From: Lates calcarifer
Lineage: Eukaryota; Chordata; Actinopteri; Centropomidae
Direction of reading: 5' to 3'
NCBI RefSeq assembly: GCF_001640805.2
Contig: NC_066847.1
Coordinates: forward strand, 21,877,504 to 21,941,503
Length of the DNA stretch: 64,000 nucleotides
A program made the translations under genes and the position numbers. The notes under the pieces were generated by a model. That model was not told the origin of the DNA. It saw only the letters and a program-made list of their open reading frames with translations, and made no database searches. Positions 1 to 10,171 of the stretch are shown one piece after another. Numbering within the stretch: the first letter of the stretch is position 1; each line of letters begins with the position of its first letter.

Positions 1-10
1 ACGAGTTTTA

Positions 11-92
11 CTGAGGTAATCAAGGCAGTTTCGTGTTGTGGGAGAAATAATATAGCCCAACAACATGAGACTACCTAAACCACTCAACAGTC
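11..92 (-). ncRNA. mir196: mir-196 family microRNA hairpin (Hox-embedded)
   Basis: Read on the minus strand, bases 77-56 give a 22-nt arm that starts UAGGUAGU and ends AUGUUGUUGGG, which is miR-196 except for C instead of U at position 9. A loop of about 13 nt follows, then a 3' arm (42-21) containing CGAAACUGCCU, the typical miR-196 star arm. The two arms pair over nearly their full length, and the lower stem continues outward (TGAG with CTCA). miR-196 genes lie between Hox9 and Hox10 paralogues and repress Hox mRNAs such as hoxb8. The position here, about 1.1 kb downstream of the hoxa10b stop and on the same strand, fits that placement. The seed (positions 2-8) is unchanged, so target choice should be mostly conserved. 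Hairpin ends are approximate. Confidence 0.9.
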
Positions 93-722
93 CGCTCTCC
101 TCTTCAGCAAAATCTGCTATAATGTGTTTTTAACGTTTCCTTCTTAAAAAATATTTGTAGTTTCTCGTACTAAGATGTGACATTTTGCCAATTTTAGAAA
201 AACCTGCAAAGGCGCAAAAGACAATAATCAGACAGATTCTATTAGAAACCACACAGTCTAATATTGTTAACGACAATTCTCAAACGGTTTTGCAACATTT
301 TGGACAATTTTAGTCCGGATGCGTGTTACTCAAACATAACAATTAATTATTTTGCCATTAAAAAGTTTTATATTTTTCTTTGGTTTTGCAGATAGGGCCT
401 GCTTATTTATAATTTATAATACATTTAAAATAATAACAAGGGGGGGGGGGAATCACTGTTTTACATGTCAGTCTGATGGCACGTACAAAAAGCAGCGAAG
501 TGTACACGGACATCTATTACAGGCCTAAACTATGAAAAGCATCTCCCTCTGCTACTCTAATAATATTTACTGTAGCTACAGAAAGCGGACCCAGTCCAAA
601 ACACAAGGGCATTAGCAACACGGACTGTGTAGACCTGTGCCAACTTTAAGATCTGAACAGCGCGCAGCTCCTATAGCCTGTCTCTCTGAATGAAATAAGA
701 AGTCTGCAGTTGCAGGGATCGT

Positions 723-728
723 TTTATT
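723..728 (-). terminator. candidate hoxa10b polyadenylation signal
   Basis: TTTATT on the plus strand reads AATAAA on the minus strand, about 450 nt downstream of the hoxa10b stop. It is a clean hexamer at a plausible distance, but transcript ends are not visible from DNA alone and other A/T-rich hexamers lie nearby. Confidence 0.35.
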
Positions 729-1084
729 AATTTGACCAGCAAAAAATGTGCAAATATTCATGAAACCTCTTGGGCTCTTTAGCTGTCACATAAAGGCCTA
801 CGTGTAACTGGAACACAAGTATCCCAAGGGTTAGTCCAGCATGCAAATTCCAATGGTTCACTCAGGTTGAATACACAATATGTACAAGCCTGAAGCTCTG
901 AAACATTGTGGTCACATTCTGAACATTTTTAAACACAATGGATCAACGTTACAAATGTAGCCATTTATAAATACATATCCACGACAAATTAAACAGACGT
1001 GAAAATAACATTTTCGAAAGAACAACAATCAATAAGTTAGCAGTAGGGTCCTATTTTCCATGGACATTCTCACAGTTGGGTGTA

Positions 1085-1123
1085 GGGGGTGTTGGAGGGT
1101 GGGGGGTGGGGTGGGGTGGGGGG
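1085..1123 (+). repeat. G-rich tract with G-quadruplex potential
   Basis: Six runs of three to six G separated by one to four bases on the plus strand, about 60 bp beyond the hoxa10b stop. The hoxa10b transcript would carry the complementary C-rich sequence in its proximal 3'UTR. Confidence 0.6.
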
Positions 1124-1179
1124 CTCTGCACAGGCGCCCTTGCCATGGATGGAGGAGGGCGCCAAAGACGCAGACAGTC

Positions 1180-3212
1180 TCATGAGAAACTGAAGTTGCT
1201 GGAGAGCTCTCGGATCCTATTCTCCCGGCTCATTTTTTTCAGTTTCATCCTCCTGTTTTGGAACCAGATTTTGACTTGCCTGTCAGTGAGGTGCACACTG
1301 CGGCTGATCTCCAGACGACGCTCCCTAGTCAAGTACATGTTGAAGAGAAACTCCTTCTCCAGCTCCAGAGTCTGGTGCTTGGTGTAGGGGCAGCGCTTCT
1401 TTCGGCCACTCTTTGCTGTGAGCCAATTAGCCGTACTCTCCATTTTCCCATCTCCTACAAAGAGAATGAGACATGACACATTAGAAGTGTTGGGCAACAG
1501 GTGTGACGAATCAATTATACCTGGTGGGATCATATCATTTTAAAGAAAATTATAGACCAGTAAAGTTCAAAATCCAAAATAACTTAAACGCGTCTTTGTC
1601 CAGTTCAAACAGTATAAAGAGTGGTCTTAATTCATTAAATATAAAGCTACATGTTGGGTGGATGAATTCTAAGATTTGACTTGGCACCTATTACACAACC
1701 ACATGTTGTATAAACCCGCATAATAACTGATTTCTGTGTTCTGTTTGATTTTACGCACAGCCAGAGAGCTCCGTGGATACCCCTGTACATGCAATTCAGC
1801 ATTTTACCAGACACTGCTATTTGCTACCGTTAAACAGCCTTAACCACAGCAGCCTGTAGCCAACTGCAGCTTTATTATAAGACATAAAACACAGCCTGAA
1901 CTGTCTGATGAAAATACAGCGAGGCCTGTGCCTTTGATGAGAGGACAGAGAGAAATCAGAGTCGTGTGCAGAACAGATTTGTAGCTGCTTTAAATTAAAT
2001 GATAATCAAACGCTGATAAAATTGAAAAACAAATGAATAATTATCAAATACTGTAGCCTGTTAAATTAAATCAATGGGGGCTGTGTTAATAGAGTTGTAA
2101 TAGAGCACAGCTATAGCAGCCTATACGGGATCTAAAAAAAAGCAGCTACTAAAACACAATAGCTCTGATTCTCGGCTCTGATTGGTTAAGTCAGGTTCAA
2201 TTTCGCCTCATGCCCGATAAACCGGTAAATACCCGTTTAACACACACCTGTGAGTGGCTGACTGTTGACCCAAATATTAATCATGTGATAGAAAATCAGC
2301 GCTAACACTCATGCATTCCTTTGTGTTAGGAAATCATTGCATATTAGTAATGGACGCTTAAAAATCACATGCGCGTGCCCTTTCTGCCGCGTCTGCTATG
2401 TATATTTTTCTTTTTGCAATGTATGTCGACTCTTCACCTTTGACGGGCTTTTCTGGACACTCCGCACCGCACGTCTCAGCGGGCTCGGGGGAGGATGAGC
2501 TTTCCGAGGAGAGGCGGCTGTCCTCCTCTCTGGCCGGGGCGCAGGGCGCAGGGATGGGCGCCTCCTCGTGGCTCTCAGTCCGCTCGGGCTCCGCGGAGGC
2601 AGTCGGCGGCTGGGAGGGCTGGCTGTCCAAACGGGCAGGTCGCTGCAGAGTAAAGTGATTCATGTTTGGCTGGACATCATGGTAAAGCCTGGAGGACGTG
2701 TACGTCTGAGACAGGCGGAAGTAGCCGGGGACCGGTACGGTGCTGCCGGTAACCGGGCACGATGCGGTGGAGTAGGAAATGTCATCTACTGTCGCTCCTT
2801 TAGGACATTTGTCAGACTCATAAAGGCAATATGCGCTCTCCTCTTTTATACTCGGCGAGAAGGAACACTGAGCCATGTGCTGGCCGCTGGGCTGATCCAC
2901 CCGGCAGGATCTCGACGTTTCCAGCCACGTTTCCATTCCTTGAACATACGGAGCAGAAGAAGGGATCACGCTTTGGGTGCTTGGCTCGTTGCGCTTACCG
3001 ATCCCCGGAAAACAAGAGCCACCGGAGAGTCCATATGAATATTCCGACGCCGGTGGCAAATACACGCCGTTACTCTGGTAATACGAACCACTGTCGGTTC
3101 TCACGTTGATTAAAGAGTCCACGAAAAACGAATTTCCAGCTTGGTTGTTGGGGCATGTCATCGTTGTGGTATAATTTGACGGAGGATGAAGATAGCCCTT
3201 TCTGGCTGACAT
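1180..3212 (-). CDS. hoxa10b: Hoxa10b homeodomain transcription factor
   Basis: Two exons: 3212-2438 (775 nt, ends AAAG before GTGAAG) and 1454-1180 (275 nt, after TTGTAG). They join in phase 1 to give 349 aa. The N-terminus [11 protein letters not shown], the motifs [26 protein letters not shown] and [11 protein letters not shown], and the C-terminus are diagnostic of vertebrate Hoxa10. The homeodomain occupies residues 275-334 with the recognition helix [14 protein letters not shown]. Trp269 in ANWL is the PBX-contact motif just before it. The protein patterns the posterior trunk, fins and urogenital tract as a nuclear DNA-binding factor. The start is the Met conserved across the family. 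It is shorter than human HOXA10, whose exon 1 is inflated by Gly/Pro/Ala tracts. It is the first gene of a minus-strand series a10-a11-a13. Confidence 0.97.
1455..2437 (-). other. hoxa10b intron
   Basis: A 983-bp intron with GT donor at 2437-2436 and AG acceptor at 1456-1455. It is AT-rich and holds no recognisable repeat or RNA gene. Reading straight through the donor adds about 26 codons before a stop. Confidence 0.85.
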
Positions 3213-4146
3213 TTCTTGTGCAAAACATTGCTGAATAATTACTGATACTCACGCTTCTCACTGTAGCCTGCAGCCAATTAAAACACCAGGCGACTACAGA
3301 CTCCTCCCAGTCCGAGCAGGCAGCTCCACTGTGTCATATATTTTGTTTTAGGCTAAGTAAAGAGAAAACTGTGGGGGGAAAGTGGTGCATCAGAGGGGTT
3401 TAAGGTAAAATCTTTAAATCTCCTCTGAATCTGGGACTGTGAGCCTCGATCAGCACCTATGAGCCCCGGAGCCAGCCTATGTAAATTCAACATCAACCCC
3501 TATTTGACAACTCAGTTGCTGAAAGCTGTCCCTAACAATTATGTACAATGCATAGCTTTATGGCCAGTTTTACAGCACTGTAAAAAATGAAGGGTTCTGG
3601 AGGTGCCTCTGAGAAGCTCGGGTGCATCAAAAGATCCAAAGGGTCGAGGGACTCTCAACCCCTCTTGTGCTGCTCTGATGATTATTATTAGGCTATTTCA
3701 GAAAAATCCACATGGACTGTCCAGTAGCCTGGCTGTGTACATAGTGTTTCATCTTGCCACATTGCTGGTCAGACCAGTTACAAAGTCACTTCCTTTAGAT
3801 TCCCTTCCAGCTTATATTGTTGTGGTGTGAATATTGTAGGTGCTAATGCCACGACTGCGTCCAGTCACCTTTTACTGCAAAGGCTCTGTTGAGCGTTTAT
3901 TTTAAAAGAGAGAGAGAGAGAAAAGGTGACACGCAGGCTCAGTGAAATAAGCGCCACAGCTGAACAATGCCCCGTGGCTACATTCTTCTTAATGATCGCC
4001 AAGTACTGACAAGGCTGCAAAAACCTGGTTCGTTACAGGATAGATTACATTACAACTTGTTAATCTTGCTATTATCTCCTCAGAGAACCACTGGGAATTA
4101 GTATTAGTGTCTCCACATACTTACTATCTATCTATTCACACACGTA

Positions 4147-4167
4147 CACACACACACACACACACAC
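4147..4167. repeat. (CA)n microsatellite
   Basis: An uninterrupted CA run of about ten units in the hoxa10b-hoxa11b interval. Confidence 0.9.
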
Positions 4168-4414
4168 TTACTCCAAGGCCTATACACACACACAGTTACC
4201 ATTCTTTTAAACTCTATTTAATCTTAATCTCAAATCAACACCTCCTACTATCCATTATACGCACGAATAAAATAGTCAATGTGCATTTTTAAGGTTTTTA
4301 ATTTAGTTTCTTTAAAACATGCTGTATTAGAGCGTTTCCCTCTTTATAGACGACGTCCTTTTTATTACATGTGGAGACAACAGGCCTACACGTCTGAGCT
4401 GGAGGCAATGGGGG

Positions 4415-4416
<2 letters not shown>

Positions 4417-4494
<78 letters not shown>
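4417..4494. repeat. (AT)39 microsatellite
   Basis: 78 bp of uninterrupted AT dinucleotide. It is self-complementary and likely to be length-polymorphic. It produces spurious (IY)n reading frames on both strands. Confidence 0.95.
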
Positions 4495-4499
<5 letters not shown>

Positions 4500-5886
4500 C
4501 TAGTAACCGTGATTCAGCCAGAAAATAGTACAAAAATAAAAAGATAAAATAAGCTTGCGTAGTATTTTCAAAGCTTAGGAAGTTTATACGTTCTATGATG
4601 TAATTTCGTTTTAATTTAAAATAAACAAGATCAATAATCTGAAATGGATGATTTTGTAATTCAAGATCGACGTGCAAGTGAATTAAAAAGTGGATTTCAG
4701 TTGGTTTTCATCATATAAATAAACAACCAGTGAACAAAAAAAAAAAACAAAAAAAAACGTTAGTCTGGAACTGCTGCAATATTTTGAACATTAACACACC
4801 AGGACTATGCTTCCTTAAAAGACCGTCAGTGGGGTGAGTTTATAGGCCGACATACTTAGGTCAGCCTATAATGTCTCCAAAGATGGGTTTACCCTGAAAT
4901 ACAACATCGGCTACCTCCATTTTCCTTTAAGTCTGGAGCCAATAAGTCTAGAAATCAGAGCTACAGTTTATGTACAGCCATTTTATATGGCGTCAAACGT
5001 GTCTGGCTGCAGTGAATGATAATATTCATTAACCCTGTTGGATTATCTCCTGTGATGTGTCAGTGTGCGCAGTGGGTGACCTGTTCTTATTTTATTATTC
5101 CAATAAAACGTTTCTTTTTTTATTCATAAAAGTATTTCTTAAAAAGAAATATTAGAAAAAATGAATTAAAAAATCCCAGACTGACTGTTCTGTGTCAAAA
5201 TATCTCCGTTTGTCTATGCCTGCGCGCACGAGGAAGCACTCACAACGAAACGCACACAAAAGTGAACAAACTGTCTTTACGTGGGAGAAGTAAAAGTTTC
5301 TAATTTTCACGCTCACGACGTCCACATAACATCTACAAAACATAAATCCATTTTAGTGTGTATAAAATGAAGTATAATTTACCCTTTAAACTGTATAGAG
5401 ATGATTAAAGTTAGTGAGCCACAACATGCTTGGAATATGGGCCCTTGTGATCTTATATCTTACTGTACATTAGTCACTCCAGGCCCATAACTTTTCCAGA
5501 AGTGCAACCTGAGAACCTGCAGTAGAAACAAACATCTTTTCTTGCACTATTTACTTGTAGCAGTTTTTTTTTTACAGTAATGCTTTCATTACATCATGAC
5601 ATCTGCACCCCAAAATGAAAAACAGCGTCCTCACTCCAGTGCCTCTCAGATGGAGATGTACTGGGATAAAGTAGAAAAAGAGACATACTTCCTTAAATCG
5701 CATTATGAACCCCGCCTGCGGTCATAAAAGGCATGTGATAATATTTCTGTGCCTACCTGCAACAATGAAAATCCTGAGGTGGTGACATATTTTAAAGCAG
5801 CTGAGGCCAAACTTCTTTTATATCTCAATTCACGGCAATGACATTGATCTGAGGAGCGCCACCCAGTGGGCGAAGACGAGCGGGCC

Positions 5887-5926
5887 CGCCTCCCCCTTCC
5901 ACCCTCCACCTCCACCTCCACCAACC
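5887..5926. repeat. CCACCT-like pyrimidine-rich tract
   Basis: An imperfect CCACCT/CCACC repeat on the plus strand, purine-rich on the other. It is low-complexity DNA upstream of hoxa10b. Confidence 0.7.
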
Positions 5927-7560
5927 TATACACTGCAACGCGACACAAACGCAGAATATTCCTACCGCGGTAAGATGCTGAAACGAATGACGCCGGAAAG
6001 GTCCGTGAACACTGGCTTTCAATGCTCCCAGCCGTTGTTTTTCAGCCCCTTAGTCACAGTTAATAACCTTGGTCTCAGACGCTTTATTGCACTACACTCC
6101 AAATGCTCCAGACGAATCCGCGTTTTATGGCCAAGTTACTGGAGCAACTGGGAGGATGTGCAGCAATCAAAGCGGAATTCCTGGGAGCCTCACAGGATGC
6201 ACGGTACAAGGAAGGCATCAGGGCCCTTATTAGCTTATGGCAGGCCATTTAAATTGTTTTCAGGGGCCTTGGGGTGGACATAAAGTCACCCCAACCAAAA
6301 TTTTAACCATCTTTTTTTACGTAGGCCTGCTTCATTTTACCATCTCCTTTTTCATGTTAACATAAATCTCCATGACCTAAATTCACAGCCTGTTTATTTT
6401 GAATCAAAAGTGATGTAAGGCTCTCGGGATGAAACCACTCCAGATGATAAACAAATGATCATACAGCTAGTGATAATTGCACCAGTGATCTGGAGTTTGT
6501 CATCTCTTTATTCCAAAGCCACTGGGTCGAACACAAAGCTGACTGTTAGTGGATAAAAACGAATAGATGGTCTTTAGATCTCTCAACAGCTACTTTGATG
6601 AGAGCCTGATCTCACAAATAGATTCACATTCTTTGAAAAGAGGCGGCCTGATAAATCTATATACATTCAAACAAGTGTCAAGACTATTTCAGAAAGCCCT
6701 AACAGGCATGTTAGGTCAAAAATCAGCCAGAAATGAATGAAGCCTTTGTAATGGATATCAAATAATAACTGCAGCGGATCTTATTTCCAGCCATGAGGGA
6801 ATAAAAAAGCATAAGACCTACATATCCTGCATCTGATACGATCCACGTGCTTGCGTATAAAACTAAATATGGGATTATGTTTCATTTTGGGGGTTTTGCC
6901 CTTTTATCAGCGGTTTGCCCTTTGGATGAAGTTTTGGAGATTGATCCAACTTTTACGGCCAAGAGTTCAACAAACCGCCTCTACTGGAGGGGGGTCAGGC
7001 ACAGATGTTGCATATCAGACTTAAAATGCATGAAATCAATGAATTGGTATCAGATTCAACTTAACTCACTCTCTAACTATGCAACATCGAACAGTCACTT
7101 TTTGGAGGGGGCGAGTTTGATCACCGCCAATAATGTCAGGTGGAGGTCTTTTAGTAATTCCGTAACACAAAAAACTGCACGTTTTCCAGTTATAGGAGTT
7201 GTATTTGTACAATAAAGTTTAAAAGATTAAGAGAAAATAAGGAAACACGAACAGTAGTTTAATATCTGGATTTCCTGGCCACAAAAGTTGCGCGTGCGTG
7301 CGTAAATCAGTGAAAATAAGTTTCACTTGAAGGGTTAAAAAAAAAAAAAAGATTATTGAAAACACAGTACGGTACATGTGCTTGCATAATTCGGGGGAAA
7401 TTGAGTTTCATTTTAAGGGGAAAAAAAGATTATTTTTTAAATGCAGTACGGTAATCTCCGTGTGTACTATTAAATATTTGAAAAGGGATTCAGACACATC
7501 TGGTTTTCCGCGTGAGCACGTAACTTTAAAATTTGGAAATAATACTAGGAATACTAGGCC

Positions 7561-7561
<1 letters not shown>

Positions 7562-7602
<41 letters not shown>
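7562..7602. repeat. (ATA)n trinucleotide repeat
   Basis: About 13 units of ATA/TAA, downstream of the hoxa11b stop in the probable 3'UTR or flank. Confidence 0.9.
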
Positions 7603-7603
<1 letters not shown>

Positions 7604-7762
7604 GAGCCAACTGTGTTTAATGACAAAATAGTGTATAAATAGTAGAATTCTTTATGAAGTCTGGTACATTAAAAAACTCGTCATGTTGTCCAGGTAATGA
7701 TGCAGACGTGTAATCTAGATGAGAGTGTGCATGGCTGCGTGCCAGTGACAGTCTTTGTTCAG

Positions 7763-7789
7763 TTTTTTTTTTTTTTTTTTTTTTTTTTT
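7763..7789. repeat. poly-T (poly-A on hoxa11b strand) abutting the stop codon
   Basis: 27 T on the plus strand. On the coding strand the TAA stop of hoxa11b is continuous with this A run, so the 3'UTR opens with about 25 A residues. Confidence 0.9.
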
Positions 7790-9617
7790 ATAGCAGGGGG
7801 TTTGTGGTGTAGTACTGTAAACGGTCTCTGTTCAGTTTCTTCTCCTTCATCCTCCTGTTCTGAAACCAGATTTTGACCTGGCGATCTGTGAGGTTGAGCA
7901 TCCGCGAGAGCTGCAGACGCTTCTCCTTGTTGATGTAAACGCTGAAAAAGAACTCCCTCTCCAGTTCCCTGATCTGATACTTGGTGTACGGGCATCTCTT
8001 CTTGCGCGTCCTCTGGCCACCTGGAAACACACACAGACACAAAATAAAAGGGCAAAGGTCACCGTGATCTTAGACGCATTGCCAAACAATGTAGAATCAT
8101 TAAATCTATTTTCTCGCTTTGAAGCAATGAGTGGTGGTCTGCGTGCAGCCCCTGGAGTTCAAGTGTCTCCTTCCTCTCCTCAGGCCTGCACACAGCACCG
8201 GGATTTGTAAACAAAGACTGGACTTGATAGTGGGACATGTTGGCCATGAAGGATTGCATGTCGGAAGTTGTGAAAACGCATTAAAATCTGGGGGGAAAAA
8301 AACATACTGACTGGCTTTTTTAAGAGTGAGGGCGAGGGCCTGAGCCAAACACACAGGGGTATCATGTATCTGGGACGCCTTTACTGTCCGCTTTTGATTT
8401 CACTGTGTGTAAAAAAGAGCTGTTGTTTTACTGTTAGTGAAGCAAGATCCTCCATGGGAAGCAGTTGTTGGATTAAATCCTCGCAAATCCAGCAAAACTG
8501 TAAATGTTTATCTTTGAATAAGGAGCAGGGTAAGTCTGGTCCAAATACCTCAGCAGCCCACTTCGGTCACCAGAGAATAAAACAAACCGTAAATCCAATA
8601 ATATTAAACAGGTATATGATGACTAGAGATGACACAAATATAGAAGGCTGAAGGTGTATCTAAAATGTTTGGGTTGTTATTTTAGTGGCATATGAAAATA
8701 TATTCAGCATCAAATGAAGTTTTACAGGCTAATTATGCAAGGATCCACAAAGTGGAGAAAAATGTGGAGATCTTGTTTGAAATCTTGGAAGACAAGCTTA
8801 ACGCCAAAGTCTTCACGGCCAATTTCAATCCCAAGCACGTGATCTTGTCGTTTATAACATAGTTTTGTTATAGGGTAAATCTGCAGGCCCTCCATAAACC
8901 TTACGTGCTTATAAAACAGCATATAAAAAGCTTTAAGAGCAACGCGTTAGATTTTTCTCCTTCTTGCATTAAGCGGGGCTACTCACTGTTGCTTTTGCTC
9001 TGCTTCTCCTCGCTGTGGCCGGAGGACGACTTGGGGCTGCAGCTCTCCGCCGTGTCCGATCCCGGGTGAGCCGGAGCGGGGCTCGCTTTGGCCGCGTGTC
9101 TGTCCGCGTCCGCCGCTGCAGCCGCCGCTTGTGCTGTCGTTGCTGTTGTTGTGCTGTTCTCCGCGCTCCCGTAGGCGGTGTCGAAGAACTGGTCGAACGC
9201 CTGCGGCAGGACGCCGTTCCTGCCAACGCTGCCATAGAAGCCGGGCGTCGGGTTGGAGGAGCTGGAGCCGGAGTGGCCGGCGCCGGAGGAACCGCCTTTT
9301 ACCAGGATTTCCCCACCTCTCGAGGTCGGGCTCGTCCAGCCGTCCCTGTGCACGATGTCCTCGGCGTAACAGTGCGATAGGCTCCCCCTGCTGTGGTGCC
9401 ATTTACTGGAAGTATCAATGCCATAGTCTCTGAAAGCCACATCTCTCACGGACGGGACCTGTGGCAGGGCTGAGGACTGGTAGGAGTATGTCATGGGGCA
9501 AGAAGACTGGCTTTGGGTTAAATAATGAGGGAGACCCGAGAAGTCAGCTCCGGAGACGTAGTAAGTGCAGCTCGGTAAATACATATTAGAGCCTGAGATC
9601 CTCTCATCAAAATCCAT
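7788..9617 (-). CDS. hoxa11b: Hoxa11b homeodomain transcription factor
   Basis: Two exons: 9617-8987 (631 nt, donor GTGAGT) and 8020-7788 (233 nt, after TTTCCAG). The phase-1 join restores S-G-Q-R-T-R-K-K-R and gives 287 aa. The N-terminus [20 protein letters not shown], the block SNKWHH-like SSKWHHSRG and the block [18 protein letters not shown] identify Hoxa11. The homeodomain spans 215-274 ([10 protein letters not shown] to [10 protein letters not shown]) and is followed by the group-11 tail [13 protein letters not shown]. It acts in the nucleus in patterning paired fins, posterior mesoderm and urogenital tissue. Exon 1 carries a run of six alanines and a Ser/Lys-rich end before the splice. 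The start is the conserved MDFDER Met. It lies 4.6 kb from hoxa10b and 7.1 kb from hoxa13b on the same strand. Confidence 0.97.
8021..8986 (-). other. hoxa11b intron
   Basis: A 966-bp intron with GT donor at 8986-8985 and AG acceptor at 8022-8021. Several short frames are open, but none resembles a known protein. Confidence 0.85.
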
Positions 9618-9924
9618 ATTCTGCCGTTGGGGGAAAAAAACCCGTCCTATAATAATCCTCGCATAGTTCCTCCGCGGCGCTGCGCTCCAGTCACTTTGAG
9701 GCAGACTGGTGGAGCAGAAATCCTTAGACGTACAAGCTGACGTGGGGATCCATCTCTATCCATTCCTGAGGGCCAAAGCCATGTGACCACTGGCACAAAA
9801 TGACAGATAGCCTACGCCTCAACGTGTAGGGCTATATGAGTCAATGAGTTTATAAAGAAGACCTTTGGCTGTATGGGGAAGGAAAAATACTGAGGAGAAT
9901 TTCGCATCGACTCAATTTAGGCAG

Positions 9925-9949
9925 TTTTTTTTTTTTTTTTTTTTTTTTG
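9925..9949. repeat. poly-T tract
   Basis: An uninterrupted T run of about 25 upstream of hoxa11b. Confidence 0.85.
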
Positions 9950-10137
9950 AAGGAGCTAAATATCTTAAACACGGGTTCTTCTTTTGCCATGGACTGGTAG
10001 TGCTACTTATAGCTGTCTGTAGACTATTGCCGTTAAATGACTACATTACAAGGTAGAAAAAAACCCTTGAGAATTATATCCGATTTCACGCCAAGCTGCT
10101 TAACCTGCCATTTTTTTAAGCTTAAAGTTCGTTTGTA

Positions 10138-10171
10138 AACCTAACCCTCACCTTAACCCTAACCTTAACCT
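10138..10171. repeat. degenerate telomere-like repeat
   Basis: Imperfect repeats of CCTAACCCT, CCTTAACCCT and AACCTTAACC, resembling short interstitial telomeric sequence. Only about five degenerate units are present, so chance or replication slippage is also possible. Confidence 0.5.

Larger units (their letters stand above)
93..1179. other. mir-196 to hoxa10b interval, including hoxa10b 3'UTR
   Basis: No coding region is recognisable. The right part should be the 3'UTR of hoxa10b, which is transcribed leftward. A G-homopolymer lies at 440-450 and a G-rich block at 1085-1123. The short ORFs in and around the G-rich block are low-complexity or overlap the homeobox exon on the other strand. 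Confidence 0.5.
3213..7787. other. hoxa10b-hoxa11b intergenic region
   Basis: Contains the hoxa10b promoter side (right of 3212) and the 3'UTR and 3' flank of hoxa11b (left of 7788). I see no further exon or RNA gene. Simple repeats are at 4147-4167, 4417-4494, 5887-5926 and 7562-7602. Open reading frames here are short, low-complexity or without recognisable domains. Conserved Hox enhancers may be present but cannot be identified without alignment. Confidence 0.6.

Noticed and set aside
2568..3038. Long plus-strand frames over hoxa10b exon 1
   Set aside because: They are antisense shadows of the GC-rich exon. No start context or homology is seen, and the minus-strand Hoxa10 protein explains the sequence.
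4279..4677. Frames encoding (IY)n on both strands
   Set aside because: They are produced entirely by the (AT)39 microsatellite.
5852..5872. Second CTCF-like site (CGCCACCCAGTGGGCG)
   Set aside because: At least three core positions disagree with the consensus in any alignment, so it is weaker than the 15474 site.
9015..9433. 121- and 100-codon plus-strand frames over hoxa11b exon 1
   Set aside because: Arg/Cys/Ala-rich translations are typical of antisense GC-rich coding sequence. A hoxa11 antisense RNA could exist, but a protein is unsupported.
10138..10171. True telomeric repeat array
   Set aside because: Units are degenerate and few. Reported only as telomere-like.
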